This document shows, one piece after another, positions 53,538 to 63,100 of a stretch of DNA of 64,000 bases; within the stretch, counting starts at the first letter, position 1; each line of letters starts with the position of its first letter. Source of the DNA: Jeotgalibacillus campisalis (GTDB lineage Bacteria > Bacillota > Bacilli > Bacillales > Jeotgalibacillaceae). Location: positions 186,001-250,000 of the forward strand of contig NZ_JXRR01000008.1 of the NCBI RefSeq assembly GCF_000829515.1, given 5' to 3'. The position numbers were made by a program, and so were the translations under genes. The notes under the pieces are model-generated. The model was not told where the DNA came from. It made no database searches and saw nothing but the letters and a program-made list of their open reading frames with translations.

Positions 53538-54494
53538 TCAAGAGACGTTTGATTCACTCTTGTTTTTGTGTTCCTTAAGATACCAGTCAATCGTTTCATC
53601 AATGGCTTCTTCATATGGGGTTACATGAAACTCAAATTTACGTTTAAACTTGTTGGAATCTACGGTAAAATCGTTCACATGCTGGTACATTAATTCCTTA
53701 AATTCCTTCATATCGGCGTTGAATAATCCTCCCATTGTGACGATAAACTTGTTGGCCACACGATACTTGGGCTGTTTATTTAATTTGTGCGCCACTTGTT
53801 CGACTAATTTTCTCGTCGTTGTCGGTTTAGGGTGCGGTATATGCCAGATCTCTCCATTTGCACTGCTTTGATCCCCAAGAATAACTAACCCTCTAGCAAA
53901 ATCTTTAATGTAAATATGAGCATGTACGGTATCGGGGTCACCGATGAGTTCAACGGGTTTGCCCTCAAGAAGATGGGTGAAAACCCGTTCCCCAAGCATC
54001 GCATTTTTAGCTCTTGGTCCAAAAAAATCAGATCCTCTGCCAATCGCGGCCTGAACTTTTCCTTCCTCTGCAGCTTTCATCAGACTGGCTGCAACCTCAG
54101 CTCTAACTTTTGTTTTTTTACCAACTGGCTTATACGGCATTTTTTCGTGGAGGGCACCTTTTTGAGGGCCATAGCCATAAAGATTGTCTCCATATACAAT
54201 TTTAGCGTCAATTTCTGAAGCCGCCTGGATAATATTTTCCATCATTGCAGGTAAATGAGTCTGCCAATCGGGATAGGGGAGACCGAGACAATGGTAGATC
54301 ATGGTTGCATTATGTACGGACCTTCGTAATTGATCGGGGTCTCTTACATCACATTTTATATACTCAACCCCATTTGGCAATACGGGCTTGCCGCTCTTAT
54401 TAACCACTCTCACTGATTTTCCCTGCTTAAACAATTCCTCCATTACAGCCAGACCAAGCGGACCTGTACCTAAAACCACATGTTTTTTTACCAA
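53538..54494 (-). CDS. NAD-dependent epimerase/dehydratase-like extended SDR
   Basis: The 318-residue protein has a Rossmann N-terminus (HVVLGTGPLGLAVMEELFKQG), a GYGPQKGALHEKMPYKP block and AAIGRGSDFFGPR, typical of atypical or extended SDRs. The usual YxxxK is not clearly kept (KVRAEVA at the expected place), so it may bind nucleotide without classic catalysis. It is divergent from the PKS across a 200-base AT-rich gap that must hold promoters for both. A tailoring role is possible. Confidence 0.82.
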   Translation of the reverse strand: MVKKHVVLGTGPLGLAVMEELFKQGKSVRVVNKSGKPVLPNGVEYIKCDVRDPDQLRRSVHNATMIYHCLGLPYPDWQTHLPAMMENIIQAASEIDAKIVYGDNLYGYGPQKGALHEKMPYKPVGKKTKVRAEVAASLMKAAEEGKVQAAIGRGSDFFGPRAKNAMLGERVFTHLLEGKPVELIGDPDTVHAHIYIKDFARGLVILGDQSSANGEIWHIPHPKPTTTRKLVEQVAHKLNKQPKYRVANKFIVTMGGLFNADMKEFKELMYQHVNDFTVDSNKFKRKFEFHVTPYEEAIDETIDWYLKEHKNKSESNVS

Positions 54495-54694
54495 GTAAAT
54501 TTCCTCCTAAATTTTATTTATTTCAGGTTCATATAAATATAGTACCAGAAAATATTGGATAAAATTATAAATTTTTTGTATATTGTAAATATTTTATTTA
54601 ATTTATCCAACTCTATTGTATTAAATGGAATTTTTAGTTTAATATGTTATTGAATATATGTTTTTACATTTATTCATAATAAGGGGGGTTTCAT

Positions 54695-57600
54695 ATGTTG
54701 ACAAATGAACCAATTGCGGTAATTGGAATGGGCTGCAGATTTCCGGGTGGTGCTTCGAATCCAGAAAAATATTGGGAGATGTTACTGGCTGGAAAAGATG
54801 CCATTACAGAAATTCCTAAAGACCGTTGGAATATTGAAAAGTATTACGATCAGGAAACTAGTAAACTAGGAAAAACCAGAACAAAATGGGGTGGGTTTTT
54901 AGAAGACATAGATCAGTTTGATGCAAACTTTTTCGGAATATCTCCCCGAGAAGCAAGTTTGCTTGATCCACAACAAAGATTATCATTGGAAGTGACGCAC
55001 CAAGCTCTTGAAGACGCCGGTCTAGTAAAAGATGAAATTAAAGGCTCAGATATCGGGGTATTTATGGGTGCCTTTACTCTAGACTGGAAACTCCTTCAAT
55101 TTTCAGAGAGTAATAGAAATAATGTTGACTCGCATTCAGCAACTGGTTCAATGATGACATTGATATCTAATAGAATTTCTTATCACTACGACTTCAAAGG
55201 ACCTTCAATGTCGATTGATACGGCTTGCTCCTCTTCCTTAGTTGCTGTGCACCTTGCTTGTCAAAGCATTTGGCAGAAAGAATCTTCTATGGCGATTGCT
55301 GGCGGAGTTAATGTAATGATTAAGCCAGAATATTTTATAGCAGAATCAAAAGCAGGTATGTTATCTCCGACAGGACGCTCAAAAACCTATGATAATAGTG
55401 CAAATGGCTATGTACGTGGTGAAGGTGCCGGTGCAATTGTTTTAAAACCTTTAAGCCAGGCTATAGCCGACAATGACTATATTCATTCTGTCATTAGAGC
55501 AACAGGATGTAACCAGGATGGACATACATCAAGTATTACTATTCCAAATGGTAAAGCTCAAGAACAACTAATGAATACTATTTATAAAAAAGTGGACATT
55601 CCTACATCTGAGGTTCAATATGTTGAAGCTCATGGCACAGGAACTCCAGTAGGAGATCCAATTGAAGCCAATGCGATAGGAAACGTTTTTTCACAAGGAA
55701 GAAGAGAAAACCAATATTGTTACATAGGATCTGTTAAAACGAACATTGGGCATTTAGAAGCTGCAGCTGGAATAGCTGGTCTAATTAAAGCGATTCAATC
55801 TGTTAAAAACGGAATCATTCCACAACATTTGCATCTCAAGGAACACAACCCTGATATATCTTTCGATAAATATAACCTCAAAGTCCCTACAGAAAAAACT
55901 GCTTGGCCTAAAATATCTGGTCTTCGCCGTGCAGCCGTAAATTCTTTTGGTTTCGGTGGTACAAATGCGCATGCAGTTATTGAACAATATGATACCCCGT
56001 CCCTGAAGATTCCTAATGATATTGAAAACATAAGCATTAATCAACAAGCTATACTACTTCCATTGTCTGCGAAGAATGAGAACGCATTAAAGGAATTTGC
56101 TGGAAGTTTAATAACGGAAATAAATGAGAGTCCTGATCATAATCAATTGCCACGATTAGCCTATAGTTTGGCTAGGAGGAGAGATCATTATCTTTCACGC
56201 TCAGCCTTCGTTTTCCGAAATAAAGAAGAATTGATTGAAAAATTGGAAGAGCTTAGGAACGGAAATTCTTCAAACCTTCCAACTATAGGCTCAGATCTTC
56301 CCATCGTTTTTGTATTTACTGGAATGGGTCCGCAATGGTGGGGGATGGGTCAGGAGTTATACAATAACGATTCCGTTTTCAAAAAGACACTAGATGAAAT
56401 TGATGAAATATTTCAAATGAAGTCTGGTTGGTCCATTCTTGAACAGATGCTAAAAAGTGAAGAAGATTCAAAAATGGTGAGAACGGACATAGCACAACCT
56501 GCCAACTTTTTGTTGCAAATTGGATTACTTGAACTATGGAAATCAAAGGGAGTATTCCCATCGGCAATTATCGGTCATAGTGCAGGGGAAGCAGCTTCTG
56601 CATTCGCTTCCGGAGTATTAAGTCTGGAGGATGCAGTCGAAGTTATTTATACACGTAGCAGGTTACAGCAACTGACTTCTGGTGAAGGAAAGATGATGGC
56701 AGTAGGTTTATCTGAAGAAAAAGTAATATCTTACATTGAGAATCATGCTCAAAGTATTTCTATAGCAGCAATTAACAGTCCTAACTCAGTAACTTTGGTT
56801 GGAGAGGAAAACTCTTTAAATCTTCTGCAAGAAGAGTTAACTGTAGCTGGTGAATTTACAAAATTTTTAGAAGTACAAGTTCCGTACCACAGTCATTTCA
56901 TGAATAAGATTAAAGCTGAGTTATTAGAATCTTTAAAGAATTTGAAAATAAATAAACCAATCATACCAATCTATTCGACTGTGACAGGAAAAAAGTACCA
57001 AGAAGATGATTTTAATCAGCTATATTGGTGGAGAAACGTACGTGAACCAGTACGTTTTGCAGAGGGATGTTTTGAGCTGTTAAACGAAGGTTATAATGCT
57101 TTTCTTGAAATTGGTCCTCACCCTGTTTTACAAAACTCTATCAAAGAATGTATGAACAGTTATGGTGCAGAGGGGTTTACATTGTCTTCATTAAGAAGAA
57201 AGAGCCCGGAAATGAATGAGATAGATGCTACATTAGCCAATTTGTATATTCAAGGTGGAAAGATAGCTTTTAATCAGCTATTTGATAATAAAAAGTTTGC
57301 AAAATTTCCAATGTACCCTTGGCAAAAAGAAAGGCATTGGATAGAAACAGAATTGGCAAAAATAGATAGATTAGGTATCAAATCACATCCCTTGCTTGGT
57401 CGCAAATTAAACTCTCCACTTGATGTATGGGAAAATGAATTTAATTTAAATGGTTTGCCATTTATTGAGGATCATAAGATTTCCGGCACAGTGGTATTCC
57501 CGGGAGCTGGTTATGTAGATATGGCTTTGTCAGCTGTTAAAGAGCTCTTTGGTGGAGAGTCTAATGTGTCTGTTAGAGAGATAAAATTTAAAAAAGCGCT

Positions 57601-60172
57601 TTTTCTAAACCGGCACCAAAATATTCAAATGAGGCTTGAGTATAAAAGGGAAAACGGGGAGTTTCGTATTTTTAGCCGTTTAATTCAAAAAGATGAGAGC
57701 AACCAATGGGAAGAGCATTCCTCTGGTTTTGCTCTGCCTTCAAGTAAAAGCAATAATGAAAAGTTTCAATTGGATTCAATTAGAAAAAGTATGGAAGAAA
57801 CAGTTTCTAAAGAGAAGTGCTATCAGCATTTCGGTAACCTGGGACTGGAATATGGTCCCACTTTCCAAGGGATAGAGCAGTTATGGCGAAAATCTAATGC
57901 AGCAATGGCCAAGGTTAAAGTGAAAACAGAATTTATTGATCAATTGTCAAACTACACTACCCACCCTGCAATTTTAGATTTATGTTTTCAGGTTATGGCT
58001 GCAGCACTGCCTTTTGATGAAAATCCTAAAGTCTATATGCCAACTGAAGTTGGTGATGGATGTGTATTTAATAAGTTAAGTACGGAAATGTGGATCTATT
58101 CAACTGTGAAAGAAAGCAAAGACTCTTATTTGTTAGGAGATATATACCTTATCGATGAGCAGGGTGAGATTTTAGTTCAGATTAAAGATTGTATGGCTGT
58201 TTCCTTGAGCAATGAAAAGGAGAGGTTCAATAAGCAACAAGAGTTATTTAATGTTGTCTGGGAAGAAAAAGAAAATGTGAAGTCGATTGCTGAGACCAGC
58301 AAGGAGACATACTTAATTTTAGCTGATAGTCAAGGATTTGCTCATAAATTGGCAAGTGTATTAAAGAATAATGGACACATTGTTAAATTGGCTGGTCATA
58401 CTTGCGCAACTTCAGAAGTTGACTATGAAATCGACCCCCAAAATGGAAATGATTATTATAATATTTTGCTTCAAAGTGGATGCACTAGAGTTATTCATGC
58501 ATGGAGTCTTGATATCCCGTCTGTGGAAGATTTAACGGTAGATGGACTTTTGCGATCTGAAGAGATCGGTGTTAATTCTGCATTATTATTGCTTCAGGCA
58601 ATGGATAAGGAGCGGATCGGTCCTTTTGGAGAAAATTCTCTTTGGTTTATTACAAGAGGAGGACAAAAACTGAGTCAGTACGAGGATAGCATAGAGATTG
58701 GTCAGTCCAGTCTTTGGGGGATGGCCAAAGTTATAGGCCATCAGGAGTATTATCACTTATTTGGGGGAATTATTGATTTGCCATTGAAGGATAATGGAGA
58801 GGAAGAACTAGTTTATAACGAATTGACATTCAATGATAAGGAAGATCAAGTTGCCATACGCGATGGGAAACGCTATGTTGCCCGTCTTGCTCTCTCGGAA
58901 ATAGAGAAGGAACCTAATAAGATGTATCCCCTCACCTTTAAAGCAGATGCAACGTATTTGATAACTGGTGGTTTGGGTGCTTTAGGGATTGAAACCGCGA
59001 AATGGATGATACGAAATGGGGCGAGACGTTTTATAGTAATGGGGAGAAGTCAATTGCCTCATAGAAAAACATGGGCAACCATGGAAACGGATCACTACTA
59101 TTATTTAAAAGTACAATCCATTTTAAAGCTTGAACAATTAGGAGCCAATATTCATATTGCTGCTGTAGATATTACAAACCAAACAGAATTAACTGAATAT
59201 CTAAATAACTATGAACAAGAAGGCTGGCCTGAAATTCGCGGGATCATTCATTCTGCTGGTGTAGCCACACCTCAATTGATGAATAAGATGACAGTTGAAC
59301 AGTTTAATCAGGTCCTTCGCCCAAAAGTGTTGGGAAGCTGGAATTTACATCACTATTTTGAGGATCGTCACTTAGAGTTTTTTGTTCTTTATTCTTCTGT
59401 GGCATCACTTGTTGTTTCCCCAGGCCAAAGTAACTATTCTGCTGGAAATGCCTTTTTAGATGCTTTATCACAATATCGCCAGGCACAGGGAAAGCACTCA
59501 CTATCAGTGAACTGGGGTCCATGGGGCGATATTGGAATGTCCACACAACTTGATTTAAATAAATTTTTCGTAGAGCGTGGTTTATATCCAATGAGTACTT
59601 ATGAAGGATTGAACGCTCTTCAAATTGCATTATCTCATAATGATCCGCAACTGGCTGTAATAGGGGCCGACTGGAATCGTATTAATGAGTATAACTACCC
59701 GGTAGGCTTTCAACCCAATTTTTTAGATAGTGTGAGCTCTAACGGTGAAGAAACAGATTCAAAGAGTGAGACAAGCTCTTTATCTGTATTGGAGAAGCTC
59801 AAAGAATATACAAATGATGAAGATCGAATTGATACGCTCAGATTATATTTGATTGAATGGGCATCAGCAATACTTCGAATAGAAGCCAGTAAACTAAATC
59901 AAACAGAACCTTTAACAAACTGGGGACTCGATTCAATGGTAGCCATTGAATTAAAAAACCTTATAGAAAGAGAATGTCATGTAAGTATTCCTGTCGTTGA
60001 CTTATTGAAAGGAACAAATATCCATGATTTATCTATTACCATTTATGGGAAATTAGCGGAAAGTTATCATGGATCTGAAGATGAGGAATTATCAGATATC
60101 TATGACCAATTAGAAGGATACTCTGAGGAAGACTTACAAAAAGTTTTACAATCAATCAGTGGTAAAGAGTAA
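54695..60172 (+). CDS. Type I polyketide synthase module: KS-AT-DH-KR-ACP
   Basis: This 1825-residue multidomain enzyme has one full module. KS (about 5-430): C178 in DTACSSSLVA, H313 in EAHGTGTPVGD, H353 in KTNIGHLEAA. AT (about 540-870): S629 in IGHSAGEAAS, with VPYHSHFM at the specificity site, neither classic HAFH nor YASH, so malonyl is likely but unproven. DH (about 895-1170): H927 in DHKISGTVVFP and D1095 in HPAILDLCFQ. KR (about 1420-1620): GGLGALG at 1425-1431, S1568 and Y1581 intact, no LDD motif. ACP (about 1715-1785): S1747 in WGLDSMVAIEL. A short helical acidic tail may dock to the NRPS. There is no ER, methyltransferase, loading domain or thioesterase. It would add a C2 unit reduced to an enoyl stage. 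Confidence 0.97.
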   Translation: MLTNEPIAVIGMGCRFPGGASNPEKYWEMLLAGKDAITEIPKDRWNIEKYYDQETSKLGKTRTKWGGFLEDIDQFDANFFGISPREASLLDPQQRLSLEVTHQALEDAGLVKDEIKGSDIGVFMGAFTLDWKLLQFSESNRNNVDSHSATGSMMTLISNRISYHYDFKGPSMSIDTACSSSLVAVHLACQSIWQKESSMAIAGGVNVMIKPEYFIAESKAGMLSPTGRSKTYDNSANGYVRGEGAGAIVLKPLSQAIADNDYIHSVIRATGCNQDGHTSSITIPNGKAQEQLMNTIYKKVDIPTSEVQYVEAHGTGTPVGDPIEANAIGNVFSQGRRENQYCYIGSVKTNIGHLEAAAGIAGLIKAIQSVKNGIIPQHLHLKEHNPDISFDKYNLKVPTEKTAWPKISGLRRAAVNSFGFGGTNAHAVIEQYDTPSLKIPNDIENISINQQAILLPLSAKNENALKEFAGSLITEINESPDHNQLPRLAYSLARRRDHYLSRSAFVFRNKEELIEKLEELRNGNSSNLPTIGSDLPIVFVFTGMGPQWWGMGQELYNNDSVFKKTLDEIDEIFQMKSGWSILEQMLKSEEDSKMVRTDIAQPANFLLQIGLLELWKSKGVFPSAIIGHSAGEAASAFASGVLSLEDAVEVIYTRSRLQQLTSGEGKMMAVGLSEEKVISYIENHAQSISIAAINSPNSVTLVGEENSLNLLQEELTVAGEFTKFLEVQVPYHSHFMNKIKAELLESLKNLKINKPIIPIYSTVTGKKYQEDDFNQLYWWRNVREPVRFAEGCFELLNEGYNAFLEIGPHPVLQNSIKECMNSYGAEGFTLSSLRRKSPEMNEIDATLANLYIQGGKIAFNQLFDNKKFAKFPMYPWQKERHWIETELAKIDRLGIKSHPLLGRKLNSPLDVWENEFNLNGLPFIEDHKISGTVVFPGAGYVDMALSAVKELFGGESNVSVREIKFKKALFLNRHQNIQMRLEYKRENGEFRIFSRLIQKDESNQWEEHSSGFALPSSKSNNEKFQLDSIRKSMEETVSKEKCYQHFGNLGLEYGPTFQGIEQLWRKSNAAMAKVKVKTEFIDQLSNYTTHPAILDLCFQVMAAALPFDENPKVYMPTEVGDGCVFNKLSTEMWIYSTVKESKDSYLLGDIYLIDEQGEILVQIKDCMAVSLSNEKERFNKQQELFNVVWEEKENVKSIAETSKETYLILADSQGFAHKLASVLKNNGHIVKLAGHTCATSEVDYEIDPQNGNDYYNILLQSGCTRVIHAWSLDIPSVEDLTVDGLLRSEEIGVNSALLLLQAMDKERIGPFGENSLWFITRGGQKLSQYEDSIEIGQSSLWGMAKVIGHQEYYHLFGGIIDLPLKDNGEEELVYNELTFNDKEDQVAIRDGKRYVARLALSEIEKEPNKMYPLTFKADATYLITGGLGALGIETAKWMIRNGARRFIVMGRSQLPHRKTWATMETDHYYYLKVQSILKLEQLGANIHIAAVDITNQTELTEYLNNYEQEGWPEIRGIIHSAGVATPQLMNKMTVEQFNQVLRPKVLGSWNLHHYFEDRHLEFFVLYSSVASLVVSPGQSNYSAGNAFLDALSQYRQAQGKHSLSVNWGPWGDIGMSTQLDLNKFFVERGLYPMSTYEGLNALQIALSHNDPQLAVIGADWNRINEYNYPVGFQPNFLDSVSSNGEETDSKSETSSLSVLEKLKEYTNDEDRIDTLRLYLIEWASAILRIEASKLNQTEPLTNWGLDSMVAIELKNLIERECHVSIPVVDLLKGTNIHDLSITIYGKLAESYHGSEDEELSDIYDQLEGYSEEDLQKVLQSISGKE

Positions 60173-60183
60173 GGGGGAAGAAA

Positions 60184-63100
60184 ATGAATGAACTCACTAA
60201 CAAATTGATAAATTTGTCAGAAGAAAAAAGAGAACTTTTGAAGAAACAAATTGCAATACAGCTTGCAAAAGCAAAGGAAAAAGTTGTTCCAGTTTCACGC
60301 GAAAAAAATGAGTATTCCCTTTCTCTTCGTCAACAAAGACTGTTCATTCTAGATCAAATGGATCAAGGCAATCCTTTTTACAATATCCCCGCAGGTTTAA
60401 GAATAAAAGGGGATCTGCAGTTAAAACAATTAGAAAGAGCGATAAATATCATAATTGAAAACCAGTGTGCTCTACGTACCATATTTAAATCCGATGAGGA
60501 TGGTAACCCTTTTCAATTTATAAATCAGTATGTACCATATAAGTTAGAAGTCTTTCCAACGAAAGATGAAATGGGGGCAAAAGATACTTTGATACGTGAG
60601 ATCGTCCAAACTCCCTTTAATTTAAAAGAAGGTCCTCTATGGAGGATCTCTCTTTTAAAAGAGGGTGAAAGAGAGCACCTGTTAATACTAAGCTTTCATC
60701 ATATTCTATTTGACGGTCGGTCTTTAGATTTGTTTATTAAAGAACTCAGCACTATTTATAATAAGCTTACAAATGGACAACGTTTGAATAATCATATACA
60801 GGATATTCAGTATGTGGATTATGCGGAATGGGAAAGGAAGTATTTTAATAACACTATCATGGATAAACAATTATCCTATTGGAAAAATGAACTGAGTGGC
60901 TGTACGGATTTTCTCCAACTACCGTTGGACAAATTACGTCCTAAAACTCAATCATTTCAAGGAAGTATTTATACAATTGAATTACCTGCAGCTATTCATC
61001 GCAGTTTAATTAGAGTGTGTCAAACTCACAAGACTACTTTATTTATGGTGACGCTTGCTGCTTTTCAAACACTATTAAGCAAGTACTCAAACCAGGAAGA
61101 TGTTATAGTCGGCTTTCCTATTTCATGTCGTGATCAACCAGAGTTAGAGTCATTAATGGGTCTATTTGTAAATACACTTCCTTTAAGAGCCGATTTATCT
61201 AATAATCCATCTTTTATAGACTTATTGGACCAAGTTAAGGAAAAAAGCTTGCAAGCGTTTAATAATAAACATATTCCTTTTGATTTAATTGTAGAGCACT
61301 TACAACCTAAAAGAGATCTAAGTTTCAATCCTATCTTTCAAGTTCTTTTCTCCTACCAAAATGCTATTTTACCTATGGAAATTGGAGAGCTCAATCTTGA
61401 ATTTGAAAATATAGATCCCGGAACCTCAAAGTTTGACTTATCCTTAGATATTTTTGAAGGAACAGATGAGATTCCTCCAAAATTAGTATTCGAATATAAT
61501 ACTGAATTATTCAATAAAGAAACCATTCACCAGTTTGCTAAGCATTATATACATATTCTCAATCAGGTTTCTTCGGATCCCAGCCAACGTATTGGAGAAT
61601 TGTCTTTGCTTACTTATGAGGAGCACGAAGAAAAACTTAGCTTTTTAGCTGCTGAAGACCATTCTATTGATTCATCAATTGTTTCTTTATTTGAAAAACG
61701 TGTATACGATTCTGGTAACTTACCTGCAGTTACCCACCAGAATAAGTCATGGACTTACAATGAAGTAAATAATAAAGCCAATGCTTTAGCAAGGTTTCTA
61801 AAAGAGCAGGGTGCTGAAGAAAATGATTATATTGGTATATGCTTAGACAAATCCATTGAAATGGTGATAAGTGTCCTAGCAGTATTGAAGTTAGGTGCTG
61901 CATACGTACCGATTGATCCCCATTATCCTAAAACCCGTATAAACCATATGATAAAGGAAAGTCAAGCAAATTTATTCATTACTAACAGCGGGTTGAATAC
62001 ACCGGAAATAGACGCACAGGCAATAGTAAATATTGACTTAATAGAAGAACAAATTAAGCAATTTTCTGAGGAAAACTTGAACATGGGAATTAATGGAGAT
62101 CAGTTGGCGTACATTAACTTTACATCAGGAACGACTGGTAATCCTAAAGGTGTGATGATCTCCCACTACAATTTAGTAAACTCGTACAATGGCTGGGAAG
62201 AAGCTTATGAGCTTTCTATTAATACTACTAGTCATCTTCAAATGGCCAGCTTTTCATTTGATGTTTGTACTGGTGATATTGTGAGGGCTTTATTGTCAGG
62301 CTCTAAGCTTGTCTTATGTAATAAAGATGACCTGTTGGATCCTTCTAAACTCTATCAACACATACTTGATCACGAAATAGATTTTGCTGAATTTACTCCT
62401 ATAATTTTCCGACAGCTTGTTCAGTATATAGAGCAAAAGGGATTTAAGCTTGATATTGCTTGTATTGTTTTAGGATCTGACAGTTGGTACATGAGTGAAT
62501 ACAAACACTTTCTTTCTCTTATGGAGCCCAAAACACGCTTGATTAATTCTTATGGTTTGACAGAAGACACCGTTGATACCTCTTATTTTGAATGGAACCA
62601 ACAGGATGTAGCCAGTGATACTGTGCCTATCGGGAAAGCTCTATTAAACAAACAGCTTCTAATAGTAGATCAGTATGGTAATTTAGTGCCAAATGGAGTC
62701 CCAGGCGAAATATTCGTTGCTGGAAAAGGAATTGCACGAGGTTATATCAATCGTCCGGATTTAACAGAGGAGAGATTTATTCCGAATCCATTTGACGAAG
62801 GCAAAACTAAAGTATATAAAACTGGAGACATTGGACGATACTTGCGTGATGGAAATGTTGAATTGATTGGCCGTCTCGATGATCAAGTTAAAGTTCGTGG
62901 TATTCGAATAGAAATTAGTGAAGTAAATAGCATATTAATTAGTCATCCAAACATTAAAGAAAGCTGTGTAATCGAGCAACACCGAGATGGTGTGAATCAT
63001 TTGATAGGCTACTATACAACAAGAGGAGAAGAGTTAACGAGTATCGACTTGAGAAAATATATGAAAAAAACCCTCCCGGAATATATGATTCCGTCTCATT

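Noticed and set aside
54695-60172. Numerous antisense frames inside the PKS gene
   Set aside because: They are short, lack ribosome sites and have no domain signatures.
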